Assembly: GCF_040954835.1 (NCBI RefSeq)
Contig: NC_090703.1
Span: 22,271,444-22,335,443 of the forward strand
Length of the DNA stretch: 64,000 nt
Direction of reading: 5' to 3'
Origin: Lepisosteus oculatus
Lineage: Eukaryota > Chordata > Actinopteri > Semionotiformes > Lepisosteidae
The translations under genes and the position numbers were made by a program. Positions 37,128 through 49,500 of the stretch are shown here, one piece after another (the first letter of the stretch is position 1; every line of letters starts with the position of its first letter). Below the pieces are notes generated by a model. That model did not search any database. It was not told the origin of the DNA and saw nothing but the letters and a program-made list of their open reading frames with translations.

Positions 37128-37260
37128 AGGAGGCAGGATGGAGCAACAGTGAGGATTCTGGCCACTGACCCTGCATGGTCCTGGGTTCAAGCCCTTGGTG
37201 TGGACAGAGTGGTTGCAACCCACATTGTGGGTTAGGAATGATAGCTTCTTTTTACACTGG
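37128..37260 (+). repeat. Possible tRNA-derived SINE fragment
   Basis: Contains a B-box-like 'cctgggttcaagccc' about 45 bp after 'ggatggagcaacagtgag'. The rest does not match the other families in the window. It directly precedes the solo LTR. Confidence 0.35.
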
Positions 37261-37267
37261 ACATCTC

Positions 37268-37756
37268 AATCCTGTCACGATTGTAGTCCCTCCCCTTTAA
37301 GGGCACTCCGGCTCTTTCACTTCTGACCTGATTTTGTGCACCTGCCCCTTGTTCTAGCCTCCTTCCAGCCCCCCTTAAAAGCCAGAAGCTGATGTTAATC
37401 CGGGCTCTGCTCTGGTTTCCGCACCAGGCAAGTTGGGGACCTGGAAGCGCCTGGTCCCGTTAAGGTTTTATTTTCTGTTCCTGTTCCCCGCCGGTTCCGA
37501 TCTGGTTCCTGTTTTAATCGTCTGTCTAGGATGGGCTGCCTGGCTTTGGACTTTTGCCTCCTTTTGGATTCTCCTTTGGACTTCTTCCTGGATTGTTTGC
37601 CTTGGCCACACCTCCCCCGAACACCAGCGCACCAAGGACATGCCCACTGTTTTCATCCCCGTAACCTGCATAACTTTTTTCCTCCGTGTTTTCTTCACTT
37701 TTCCCTGGATCGTGTAGTCCGCATAGGGTCCGAATAGAACTGTTCGTTACAAATCC
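37268..37756 (+). mobile_element. Solo LTR flanked by 5-bp target duplication
   Basis: A 479-bp unit (37273-37751) begins TGTCACG and ends CGTTACA (TG..CA), and is flanked by AATCC on both sides (37268-37272 and 37752-37756). It has a possible TATA-like 'ccccttaaaagcc' near 37372-37384 and is pyrimidine-rich. No internal gag or pol is present, so it is a recombined solo LTR. The termini recall fish Gypsy-type LTRs; the strand is assumed from the TATA-like box. Open frames across it (37433-37717 and others) are not genes. Confidence 0.85.
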
Positions 37757-38866
37757 ATGCAAGCTGCAACTGTTCCATGCAAGTTAGGTCTTGAATCCTC
37801 GGTGCACTTAACACTGCAGAGACTAGAGTAAGCCCTAGATCGATGTTAACCTTTAACAGCAACTGTATTGACTACAACACACATATGTTACATGAACACC
37901 GGCAACATCCAGCAAAGTCACCTTTGGTCCTGTTAGGGGAAATGGAGGTTCCAGTTATCTGCAAAGTCACTCCCAGTGTGGGGGAGGGATCCCAGTACAG
38001 TCACTGGTCCAGGACAGGGTGGGCGCTTGGAGAATTTGGAGTTGTCCCCTGTCAGTTCAGGGGCGAAGACATCCTTTTCAAACAAGACAAATGACACACA
38101 GATGACCTCACAGATGTTGAAGTTATACTGCACCTGACAATAATACTCGCCCCATTTCTTCTGTATTTTGTTTTATTTTATAAAAGCACTTATACTTTTC
38201 TTTCTAATTTTTTCTCTTTCTAATTTAGGTTTGGGTTTCTGTGTACAAAAAGGACATAGCACATAGCACTGATGAACAAACCCCTCATACAGTAAGTTGC
38301 CTTTCAGAGGTTATTACATGACTTTCGAAGAATGAAACAAATCATTAGTTTTAGAATTAGCATTAAAAACCTCCTGTTTTATCTCCAATTATACATAAAA
38401 GAGAAGACAACATTTGTTAACTTTCTTATCCAAAACTGCATAAAACAATAATAAAGTATCACAGACCTCCTTGGAAGGATAACACTAACTTCCCCCACGG
38501 CGGGAGACGCAGCCTTTGGGAGCAGAGGAATTCTCTGCTCTCTGGGAATAACCCGAGTGATTCAGTGGCCATGATCAAATCCCAGCAGGGGCAGAATGGC
38601 ATTCATCATTAGCTGGGGAGGCTGTAACACCACTCAGGGACAAGACACATGTTCTGTCAAGAAGGCAACAGCATTCTGAAATCAGCATATCGAGGAAAAT
38701 GTGAAGGTTGTAAGAGAATGCATGCACAAAGACAAGAAATTTGAACACTGCCCTGCAACAGCAATCTCAACAGCATCTCCATTTGTCCCTATTCACCAAG
38801 CATCCATGGCCAGCATGGTGAGTCATGGTCAATTGCCTCATTGAGGGGAACTTTCATACTCCAGTA
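37757..38866. other. Non-coding stretch, no gene recognised
   Basis: Contains a somewhat GC-richer segment at 38470-38650 without repeat features that may be regulatory. Otherwise nothing recognisable. Confidence 0.4.
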
Positions 38867-39049
38867 CAGTGATCCTCACTCCTGCTCCTCAAGAGCAACA
38901 GCCTTACACGCTTTATTACCCAAACCTGTCAGTTGTTAAACAGTGGTAATTAATGGCCATTAAGTGAATGATGGTTTTAAGTACTCACGGTGAAATAGAA
39001 GCCAGGAGCCTTTCCTGAGCCTCTCGAGCACCAGGAGCGAAGATCACTG
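38867..39049. mobile_element. hAT-like MITE
   Basis: 183-bp element with imperfect terminal inverted repeats of about 30 bp: left 'cagtgatcctcactcctgct', right '..aggagcgaagatcactg'. The outer 8-mers CTCCAGTA and CTGTAGCA agree at 5 of 8 positions, compatible with an old hAT 8-bp duplication. No coding capacity. Confidence 0.55.
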
Positions 39050-39086
39050 CTGTAGCAGGATTGACTGTTGTTGGTCATTTCTTTAA

Positions 39087-39201
39087 TCCATCCATCCATT
39101 TTCTAACGTCTTTGTCGAATACAAGTTTGCAGCATAGCCAAAGCCTATTCCAGCAAGGAACAAGGTAGAATACACCTCAGACAGGTCCGCCAGTCCATCA
39201 C
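39087..39201 (-). repeat. V-SINE-like repeat, 3' fragment, reverse orientation
   Basis: 'tccatccatccattttctaa' followed by 'gcctattccagcaaggaaca' and 'ccgccagtccatcaca'. Truncated before the central domain. Confidence 0.65.
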
Positions 39202-40838
39202 ATCATTTCTTTAATAATATGTATTTATGAAGAAAAAAGCAGCATAGCCAACAGCCACAGCTAATGCATTAGTTTGCATTTCAAGTGACCCATCAGCTGC
39301 AGAAGTACATTCATATATAGAGAAGTACAGGATTGCTAGCCCTATCTCAAAGTGGAGCCACTGCAGGAGCATGCTTTGTATATTCTGTCTGAGCAGCAAG
39401 CACAACAACAGGTTATGCATTTAACCAGAATATCTTACTGTTATTTTGAACAGTTAAAAGTGGAATCGATACGCTAAAGCAGCAGGAGCATTACTAGAAT
39501 GCTGCCGACCTCTCATTCCACTGAGGATTAAGATTTGTGAGAAAAATATTTTGCGTGCGCCTTCAGAAACGATCACCTTACTTGTCTTTTTTTATATATA
39601 TATATTTTTTATATATTTTTATATATTTTAAATAAAAAAATAACCTCTCTATTGGCATCTGCCTTTCAGCTAGGGGAGCGTCGAAATTCTTTTCAAACTC
39701 TGTGTTATTGACCGATCCAGAATAAGGGGGAAAAAAATCCATTTCGCTGCCAAAAATCTTTTGTGTGAAATGTTTCCCACAGGGTGGAACGTAATTACAT
39801 TTTGAGTGACCCATTCCTCCCATCGTGAACAGTATTATATGTCTCATGTTTACAGTGATTCTGACTGCTGCTCAGAATGCGGTCTTTACCTTGACTTGAT
39901 AAAAGCCCAGAGTGGATATATCCCCACGAACTGCTGAGTCTTAGTCCATTGTGAACCTTGCAATTATTCTTGAGCTTCCATCTAATCTTTGAAGGTTACT
40001 TGCAAGTGCTGAATGGGGCAGTTTTCTACTTGTCTGGCTTTCGTCTTGTACAACTGTATTGTTTTTTGGAGAACAGATTCATATCCATTCATAATTACGA
40101 GCTCTTAATAGGCTCAACCTCAAAAGCTTGCTGACTAGTCAGTCTCAGTCCTTATTCATTTATGGCACCATGTCAAAAAAGACTGTTCCTCATTTGTACC
40201 TGAACAATAAGGAACAAGACTGAATCTCCCACAGGGACAAAAGAAAGCAAACAGCCTTTTGATTCTGAAGAACATTAGATTCTGACACATTTAACATGGC
40301 CTTTTTGTCCCAAGTGTTACTGCTCAACGGTCTAAAAAGACCACCTGTTGGTTACCTAGGCTATGTTCCTCCTTATTATTATTGCTATTAGAGGTAGTGC
40401 ATCACACAGATTTGAATGTCAAACCAGTCTTTCCAGCTTTAAAAAGTCTTCTGCAGTCCCAAAAGAAAGTTTGATTTGGAAAAGGGATTTTTTCTGTCAT
40501 TTTCTGATTCCTAAGGATCAGAAACCTCTGTCAGGTCACATCACAGGAATTTTACGGGTTGTATTTAAATAAAGCATCCAATAAGCACATAACATTTTAT
40601 GAAATTCTGAATGAGAATATGTATTACCACAACGAACATCTTAACTAACATAAAAAAACAACATACATACTGCTTTAGTGCCATGCTTTCAGATCTTTTG
40701 ATCTTTGTCTGCAGTACTACTTATTTTACATAGCGATACATATTAATTTTTCAATAGTTTTTCAATAGTTTTTTTCAGTTCTACCATAATTATCATTTGT
40801 CTTGGTCCAGACATAATTAATATATAGATATATGTTTT
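39202..40838. other. Non-coding stretch, no gene recognised
   Basis: AT-rich, with a TATATA-rich run at about 39590-39640. No recognisable gene or repeat family. Confidence 0.4.
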
Positions 40839-41083
40839 CTGTGTGGAGTTTGAATGTACTCCACATGTTTGTGTGGGATTCTTCCCACAGTCCAAAGTTA
40901 TACTGGTAGGTTAACTGGCTTCTAGGAAAACTGGCCGGTGTGAGTCTGTGTTTCTGTTTGTGTCCTGCAGTGGACTGGTGTCCTGTCCTGGGTCCGGGGT
41001 GTATCCTGACGTGCACCCATTGCTTTTCAGTGCTCCCCCTGACCCTGAATTAGTTTAAATTGGTTAGAAAATGGATGGATGAA
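40839..41083 (+). repeat. V-SINE-like repeat, head missing
   Basis: Starts at 'ctgtgtggagtttgaatgta' and has 'ttcttcccacagtccaaag', 'ggttaactggcttctaggaa' and the tail 'ggttagaaaatggatggatg'. The tRNA-like head is absent, as in 5'-truncated retroposition. Confidence 0.75.
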
Positions 41084-42540
41084 TATATGTTTTGCTTGTC
41101 TGTTTCTTTCCAGAGTCTGATCACACAGGGCCAATGTACCTGTAATACTGTGGCTCTCATAGCTGAAGCACTGACTGGAACCAGTGAAACCATTTAGGCA
41201 ATGTGCAGGAATCGTGGTAAGAGATCAATCCATTGTGTGCATCATAAGCTGGAACTAAGGCATAAAAAATGTAAATACATAGTCAATATGCTGCCTTTAA
41301 AGGTACAACTGGATTAGTATTCTAGGATATTATTTAGCAATAGTTTATTGTGCTGCATACCCAGTATCTTCCCAACTCATCTCACAGGGGCTGGGTTAAA
41401 GCCCACTGATGCAAGAGGCCAGCACTCACAGGAGGTCTCAGGGTCTCGGCGATTCTTTTCACTTGGAGAAGTCCTTTTTCGTCTTGAAAGGCAGGGGAGT
41501 TTCACGGACACAGCTGTTGTGGTAACTGCTGAAGAAGAATGGGTCTCAAAATATGGGCAACATAAGACATGGTGTGGTGAGATGCGATCAAGTAATCAAA
41601 ATGTCACCACAAGCAAGTGATCAATATCCGTAAACACTTCACTTTATCATGCTAACCAAACATGCATATATAGAATGTTACATTATAGAATTATATTTAT
41701 TATATTATATTCTGTGATCAATCATTTGTACCAAGGGTGCTGTGGTTTAAGGAAGTATACCATTAGATGTTTGAAATGTTCTGAAATTTGAGGCACCCAC
41801 TCAAATTAGAACCCACTTGAGCTTTCATAATAATGACACTATATCACTGCACATTAGCGAAACACTGTGCATACATTCAGCCTCATATAGGGAATGATGT
41901 ATGCTGTGCTAGGATGACTTTAAAGCCAAATAAGCTGATTTTATTGTTATTAAATGGTTGATTCTGTAGTTTGGGAAAATCATCCCTTTATATTTAGTAC
42001 AGACATCAGAAATTTTCATGGAAGCTTATTGACATCACAGAGAATTTTTTTTTTGCATTTATACGAGATAATATTGCATTTTTACAAGAAACGTATTGCG
42101 TTTCTTCCGTACATTTTAGTCAGATCCAGCAGCAAGTTTTGGTTTTCGGATTGTATTTTGTTCCATTAAAAATAGTCTGTTCTGCACAGATAAAAAATGT
42201 ACAAATGTACAAAGGCACTGCTGTTTGTGTTCAAAATGTAGTCTACTAAATACCTTTATGCCATTAAAATGGCACAACAGAGAACAGCAGCATGAGATAG
42301 TGAAGCAAACAGGTAAGGAAAAAAAAACACAAAAAAGTGGGACCGGTAACTCATCTCCATTTTATTTAACTGCATTTCTCTTTTTTGGTATTTTTAAATG
42401 TGTTTAGGTATTCATCAGCATGTATGGTTCTCTTCCCCCCCCCCTCAAATGTGACATTTGAAAAGGCCCTGTCATTCTTCCAAGCCAGTTTCTCCCAAAA
42501 TGCAATTGAAATCTCAAGGACCTTTTGCCTGTTAAGCATG
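41084..42540. other. Non-coding stretch, no gene recognised
   Basis: Unique AT-rich DNA. A 90-codon frame at 41348-41620 has no recognisable content. Confidence 0.4.
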
Positions 42541-43280
42541 CCCAAATACATTGAGTTCAGCCCATTACAATCCTCTCCACATCCGCTCCCCCAAGGCAGT
42601 GCCCTCCCGTATCTATCCCTCGCCAAAAGGAGAAAAAAAAATCACAAAATACGCCTGTGTGTTCTCCCCCCTTTCAGCAGCCAGGACCCTGGAGGGTTAA
42701 CGCTGCTGCCTATCCTGGCTGTTTTATTGCCTGGATTGCTCTGTGCTCCTGAAACAGCAGGAGCAGATTCAAGCAATTACAATCAAGTCAGGGCACATGC
42801 CGAGCCGGAGCAGGGTGAGCATGAGGAGGATACTGATGAGGCACTTAGGAGAAAACCCCACATCATCCACGCTCATCAGCAACAACATGTCGCCCGCGAT
42901 GAGGCATTAGCCGCCTCGACAGCGCGCTCGCCGCGCACTGTTTGCCCCTCTCCCCAAGGCCCCCTCCCCCGTCCCCTACCCCCCTGACCTGTGGTCACAC
43001 TCCCATTTCGCCAGGCAGCAGAGCGCTCGGAGGACCTCCCTCCCTGGGAGTGCCGGCGGTTGTCGCAGCGGTCTTGCAGCAAGGCCCTGGGGGATTCAGT
43101 GGATCCCTGATCACTGTTGGCGAGAGTAGGCTTGCCAACACTGAAACTGGGCCCGAGTCAAAAGCCGAATCAAAGTGTGGGAGAGCTGGGCTTTTTCACA
43201 AGACGCCAATTGCACAGCAGTTTGACAGGGCCTGCCGTGACCAATAGAAATCAACGGGAGGCCCCCGATATTTCCAATTT
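42541..43280. promoter_or_regulatory. GC- and CpG-rich patch, candidate regulatory or unannotated transcript region
   Basis: A locally GC-rich block within AT-rich DNA, with a CpG cluster around 42890-43080 ('gcgcgctcgccgcgcactg', 'gccggcggttgtcgcagcgg'). A 200-codon open frame spans 42385-42987, but its content (Pro/Ser/His/Gln-rich, no domain) and its AT-rich first third argue against a real protein. A conserved enhancer, a small CpG island or a lncRNA promoter are all possible. Confidence 0.3.
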
Positions 43281-44559
43281 GGAAGAAATTGGAAAAAAAA
43301 CTGGAAATCTGAGAAGTTACTATGGCTTTTGTGCATGGTTTGTATCTCTTATGAAAAGCCTGCACCTCTGAAAACCGAGGACATGCTTGGCAATAGGAGT
43401 CTTCCTATTTTTCTCTGCCTGTGCTCTGAAATCTATATTGTTTCTATAGCCTTGATCTCTGTTCCTTCCGTATCTCCATGTTCTGATTTGTAATTTAAAA
43501 AAAAAACAATTCACAATTCTTGTTTTATTTTTACGTATAAATGGCATAATGCAGATTATGGTCATACTGTGTAAATCTAACCCGTTAAAAGGAAGTTTTT
43601 TACACACTTGGTGTGAAATGGGAGCAACACTCAACTGGTTTTGTCAGCAAAGAGCAAACTTCTTATTAAAATAAGTCTTCCCCTGCCTCCAGTCCCTCAG
43701 AAATACTCCCTATTATTCAATTACGTTTTTGCCTGAAACAATGTCTTGGAGCCTTTTCAGCTCAGGGGTGAACTTCATGTTACGATTGATGTTCTTTGCT
43801 GAGACACGATGCTGCAGCCACTCGTAAATCTCATTACTGGACATGTTTACAAGCCGGGAAGGGGCGAAAGCGCCCTGTTGTCATTCAAATGACTTCCTCT
43901 GAAGGAAACCACTCAGTGGAGAGTTTTCTAGTGCATTTCAGATTGTCAACAACTGTTACATCACAGCTCTAGGAAAAGGAACATTCCAGCTCCTGTTAAG
44001 AGAGGCTTACCAAAGTGGGAATCTGGAAAATCATAGGCTGTTCACTGCTAACTTTTAATATCGTATCAAAGGATTCACCGATCATCTCTGAGACACAGAG
44101 AGACAAAGGAGCCGCAAAGCCTTTCATAAACCATCAATACTCTTGACCAGGAAGATATAACTCTGTGCATATACAGTATGTAGGATTTTTTTCCTGCAAA
44201 TTAAGAAATGCCAAGCCAATTGTTTTTACAGCGGGCTAGTAAGACTGCAGAGCAGACTATTAGATATAAATCTAAATCCTCAGAGAAAGCAAGTTATACA
44301 CATGCTTCAAAATCCTTCAATGCAAGATTTATGCATTTATCAAGAAGTACTGGCGCAGTTGTTGACCCCAGCAAACATCAGGAAGAACAAGTTTAATATA
44401 GCCTAAAATCAGGAAGCCAAATTGTTTAAGGGGTCAAATATGCAACATTGTGATCCACAAAGTGAAACATCACTCCATAAGAGGCCAGTTTGGCAGAGAT
44501 AAAGGTGTAACAGTATCATTACCTTGTAGTCCACTCTTATCAAATGTTAGAAGTTAAGA
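43281..44559. other. Non-coding stretch, no gene recognised
   Basis: Unique AT-rich DNA, short frames only. Confidence 0.4.
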
Positions 44560-44830
44560 AAGGTAGGGTTTGGTCAGTACTACTGTAGGATGGAAAACTA
44601 AGGGAAATCAGGTAGCTGCTGTAAGTGGTGTTGGTGGACCAGTAGGTAGAGCTCTTTATTCTCGTCCAGAATTTCCAAACCAGTTCCCCAGTATGGTGAA
44701 AGAGGTCTTTGTGCTGCTGCTGCAGAATGGCTGTTGTGGGTATTACACATATGTTGTGAATGAAATGGGTCCCCTCCCTCCTACCGTATGTGTAAAGTGA
44801 TCTGAGATCTTATGGAATGCAAACTGCAAT
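44560..44830 (+). repeat. Possible 5S rRNA-derived SINE fragment
   Basis: 'ggtcagtactactgtaggat' resembles the 3' part of 5S rRNA (GGTTAGTACTTGGATGGGAG), and 'gctgtaagtggtgttggtgg' follows, as in 5S-headed fish SINEs. The 3' side ends in 'gtaaagtgatctgagatctt', a weak relative of LINE-type tails. Heavily diverged, recognised partly from memory of the family. Confidence 0.4.
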
Positions 44831-46080
44831 AGATATATGACCACTTAATAATTATATGCAATTAAATGCAATTTTATGCATATACTGTACTGCATAAAGG
44901 TATTTCAGACTTTTCATTCACACAGCCACTGAACTAAGGGATAGGACACATTGATCAAGAACTCTTTCCAAAGCAAGGTCAGAGCTTTATGAGGAAATGA
45001 AGAAGAGAAACGCAACATCTCACCAGGGACAACCTCAACTGAGATGATGGATAAGGGATACATTGGGAGCTCACAGATGCTAACCTCTCTCCTACATTAA
45101 AGTAAAAGCAGAAAACAAAAATCATGTGTAATCTTAGGTAAACCCCAAGGAAGACAGACAGACAGCTATTAACTTTTATGTTGTGCTTTTTACATAGTTC
45201 ACATTTAATGATGTGCTTGGAACCAAATTGCATTTTCTTCCACAGAAAAATGATTCAAATGTAGAACAATGAACAAATGAAACAACTGGAAATACTGTAT
45301 TTATAAATGTGATATTTATAATGTGACATTTTCATTGCTAAGCAAGCATTGTTACTGATTAATCTCAAACTCTTCCATATAAATCATTGATTTCCACAGT
45401 AACAACACCAAATGGAGAAACACAACTATAACTATAACCTTATAGCTATAACATTAGGACAAACCTGAATATAAAAAGTGACAGAATTTGTTTGTTATAG
45501 AAGCAGCCTAAGCTGTAGAAAAGAAGATATCTTTAAGAGGGCAGTTCTAATGAACTTTGAGCTTTAATGAGCTTTAATGAGCTTTAATGTAAATATGTCT
45601 GAAAAAAGGTTTTTTCACTAGATACTGTACCACTGGCTAAGATGAATGATTGTCAATATGAACTTACAAGACCTATCACCATTGAATATGTGTAGTTTAA
45701 TACAGGATTTTTTACACTCATAATAGAAAAAAGTGTTAGAGATTAAGGGTGCCAATACTTATGTCGCTGACGACCAAGTCCTGTATTTGATCCATCACAA
45801 AAAACTTAACTAGCAGTTTAGGTGACAAGTTAAGTCCTTGTAACAGGAACTAAGATCCCAGTATAAACTCCACCCAGATCAGTGCGGCTCTCTGTGGATT
45901 TTTATTGATGAGACCCAGGATGTGTTACAGGGCACGACACTGCTGCAGACGAGTCAAGAAGCACACTCGCATCGAGACCCAGTAGCTTGGGCACTTTTTT
46001 ATTTATTTTTTTTTAAACAAGGCTTCTGCACCTGCTTTGGAAGCAAGTTCCCTTTTTTTAATTTAAAAAAAAAAACATGC
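44831..46080. other. Non-coding stretch with small direct repeats
   Basis: Holds an ATGCAATT-rich cluster at 44856-44885 and three tandem copies of GAGCTTTAAT at 45559-45588. No gene recognised. Confidence 0.45.
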
Positions 46081-46560
46081 ACGCCATCTTTCTCGGCTCC
46101 TCGCAGCCATTAGGCTTCACACCTGAAGCTCTCAGCCCTCCTGCTGGGGTCTAATCTTGGCATCATTCACCCCTAGAGACTATGAGTGCTGCCAGAGGGG
46201 CTTCAAGTCGCTCTTCAGCATCTGATTGCCCTCCCAATGAATGTCACCATCTGCAAAAATTACTTCTTCTTTCCTTCTCTTGAAACTGTAACTATTTGGG
46301 GTAGAGAAAAGAGAGGGGGGACTGGGGAGGGGGGACTCTGTTCTGATGATTAATAATTAACTGGTTGGCGGCTGATTTTATTTTCTGCTTTAGAGCTGCT
46401 TGAAAAACTGCACTTAATGCCAGAGGTTTTTTTTCCTTTCCAAGAGGCATGCTTTGTTGTTTTTCTCACATGCATGGGCTGCAGACTGTAGGCCTTTGTT
46501 GGTCTAGTTCAAGTAGCCCTGTCTGGGACCCTAACGGGCAAATGGAAGGGGGACATGCAT
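46081..46560. promoter_or_regulatory. Candidate conserved non-coding element (untested)
   Basis: Unique, mixed-composition block containing 'gatgattaataattaactgg', 'gcacttaatgccagagg' and 'ttagagctgcttgaaaaact', dense in homeodomain-like cores and free of repeat features. Inference from texture only. Confidence 0.25.
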
Positions 46561-49500
46561 GACATATCCCACACAAAGGGGCCCTACATTACGTCCACTG
46601 GACAAGCAGAGGCTAAGACCATCTCAAAGCAAACAGGCTTTCATCTGCTCACCTGACATTTCTGCACAGAAGAGGGGGGCTGGCATTTCTCCACAGCTGG
46701 AGAACAACATTTCGTTTGCAGTGCGACTCTGTGGAAACGTAACTAATGGGAAATAAAAAAAAACAAAGAAATGCGCTTGTGGTCAGGAGACTAGATACAA
46801 TTCTCATTGCAAATTAATTGGTTTTTAAGAAAACTGCAGACGTATTCCTCATGCTGGAATTTATAGCTTACAAGCATTCTTCAGATAGCATGTTTCTTCA
46901 GGTCTGTATTGACATTGCAATCTAACCTATTTTGCAATGCTTATTTGCTTTTTATATAACGCAAAACTTCCACATTACGAAAGATATCAGATACCATTCC
47001 ATCTGGCACACTGGGAAGAGTGGAAAAGCTCAGAACACACGGGATTTGAAAACCAAGTCTAATGTCAAGTCTTTTTTCACAAATGCAATTCAGAGAAACA
47101 TTTAAAAAAAGGCAAAGTTTCTGTGACCACTGTTGACACTTAAAAAAAGAGTCAATGTAAAACAATAAAAACAGTATTGTGTAAAACAGGATTTTGTTTT
47201 AAATATCAGACATAGCTTGTATGCAGAGAGCAGCAGACACGTTGTGCAACAACATGAACATCTCTCTTAATTGCCAAAATAGAGGGGATTAGTATTAGCA
47301 AACTTTGTTTATTAATAAGCCAAAGAGAGCTAATTGGGCAGAGTTGAAACTGGCTGGCAGGAATGAAATGGTATTTTCAAAGTGCTGAATGTAATTAAAG
47401 CCCAGCCATGGCAATCCCATGGTGCCCCGTTTTGCCATGTTTTAAGATGATTTTGATTTGTGGGTCATTCCTTGGAAAATCACAACATAACAGAATTGAT
47501 TCCCAGCTGTGTAGTTAAATTTCACATCTCAGCTTCTCTGATCTTGTGGGTTCAGCCTCCATCTGAGATATAGGTATATATTGGTGTTATATGGCAGCTG
47601 AGAGGTCAACTAACTTATAACATTAAAATTAAATTTTGAGTACATTAAAAGCAGAATTTGACCCTAAAGCAAATTATATAAATTTAGACCAAAATAAAAA
47701 ATATAATTATATTAACTAAATAATTTATATCATCCCTCTCTTTCTCAGAATCCTATTTAACCTTTTAACTGAGACAAAGCTTGTTGACTACAGCTGTTAT
47801 GTTAAGCAGTTGTAGTTTCAAATCTGAAATGAAAAGCAATAGCAGAATGATGATGACTTTAAATAAATGATTAAATAATTAATTTAAACAAACATGAGGT
47901 AACTGAGGACTAGTATAGACAATCATTCCTGGCTTTACTTGAGATGTCAAAGACTGGTGGAGATGTCAGAAAATGAACAGGTTGGTTTATTTAATCCCTG
48001 AACCCCAGTCAAATATAATCCTTATATTTGTGTCCAAGGCAAACATAATTGCTGTATTTGAACCCAATATATCAGTTAAATGAGTCAAATATATTTAGAC
48101 TGAGAATGTTACACATTTGTCAGTCACATCTGAGAGGGTCAAATGTTCAATATGTTCAGATGACTGTCCTGATTTGTCCAGGAGTGACCTGTTCATTGCC
48201 TAATGGACTCTCCAAGGCTTCAACATCAGCTGACCTCATTAGCTCTATGCTGACCCCTAGTGGAGCTGCACGCTCTGTTTTACTGTGCAGATCAAATTGA
48301 ACAGAGAAAATGCACATTGAAACTGTCATACTGTTCTCACACCAATTTCTCTTGCAAGCAAGGGCCACACATTTGCTTGTGTTAAGACCAACAACAAAAA
48401 AAGCACCAGAAAGCCATGGAGTTCGTTGGGTATATCACAGTCCCAGCAATTCCCTTATTTCACCACATTTTTCAAATCTTTCCTTTCATAATAAAAACAA
48501 AGGGTTTTTATTTAATCTTCCTTTATATTACAACCACAGGATTAATTGGCAATGTGCAGAACCCTCATCTTCAGCACTCACACGCAATCAACTCCATTAT
48601 TAAAAAAGTGGGTGTTGAATTTTCAAGTTCTGCAGAGAAGTAGCTTGACAGGTATATGGTGTTGTTTCTTGCTTGCTTTTTGGAAATATTTAAAATCACA
48701 TAAATTCTTCTAATAAAATCACTTGTGACTATATTAATAAACAGTATCAGACAGTTTATTGCGACAGAGGAGCTGTTATATAATGACCAATCCCATAGGC
48801 AAGAGAATAGTGTTTTGTTTTGAGCTGTGCTCTGAGCAGTTCACTGGCATCTTATCTTGGGAGGGCTGTAATATTCACTCTGTAGACATTTCAGAGAGGT
48901 TCTTTAGTTTGTTCCATAAGATAAACCATTTCTGCAAAATATGGCCTGAATAGCCGAAATAAAGCTTAAATGGCCTTCAGCTCTTCCATAATGGGTACCT
49001 GCTGAAATTCCAATGGTAACCTTTTGATTTAGGAAAATTTGCCATAAATTCCATCCCAGATTCAACCTCCCTCCTATGTCCATCACGCTCCGTCTCCTGT
49101 GGACTATTCCGAGCTCAAATCCACTCAGAATATTAGCTTGGATGGCTGGTTCGAGTTTGTCTAGCAGCAGCAGGGTGGATGGGACCCAGCTCCATAATGG
49201 CCGTCTCCGTTGAATTCTTCCCCTTTTGTTTTGAAAAGAAATGGAGCGGTGTTCAGCCTATCTCCTTTCTTCTGGAGGGCAGCGTGGCGTCATCCCACCT
49301 GACACAGACAGTGAAGAGGCAATCAAAAGAGCCACACTTTGACAAAACACTCCAGCAGGAAAACACACACACACATACACACACACATACAACATAATGA
49401 CTTTCTCACTGCGTTTATAGGCAAGCATATCACACATCCTAGGACCCAAACTGCATATCTGCACGGCATAGACAGTGCCACTGGCAGAGGAAACAATGTA

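Noticed and set aside
37433..37762. Several overlapping open frames on both strands
   Set aside because: They lie wholly or mostly inside the solo LTR and are a by-product of its GC-rich composition.
42385..42987. 200-codon open frame, second longest in the window
   Set aside because: The first third is AT-rich and the rest is a CpG/C-rich patch giving Pro/His/Gln-rich translation. No domain or homologous splice pattern. Kept only as a regulatory candidate.
44560..44830. Possible 5S rRNA gene
   Set aside because: Only a short 3' 5S-like stretch is present and it is diverged. Fits a 5S-headed SINE at best.
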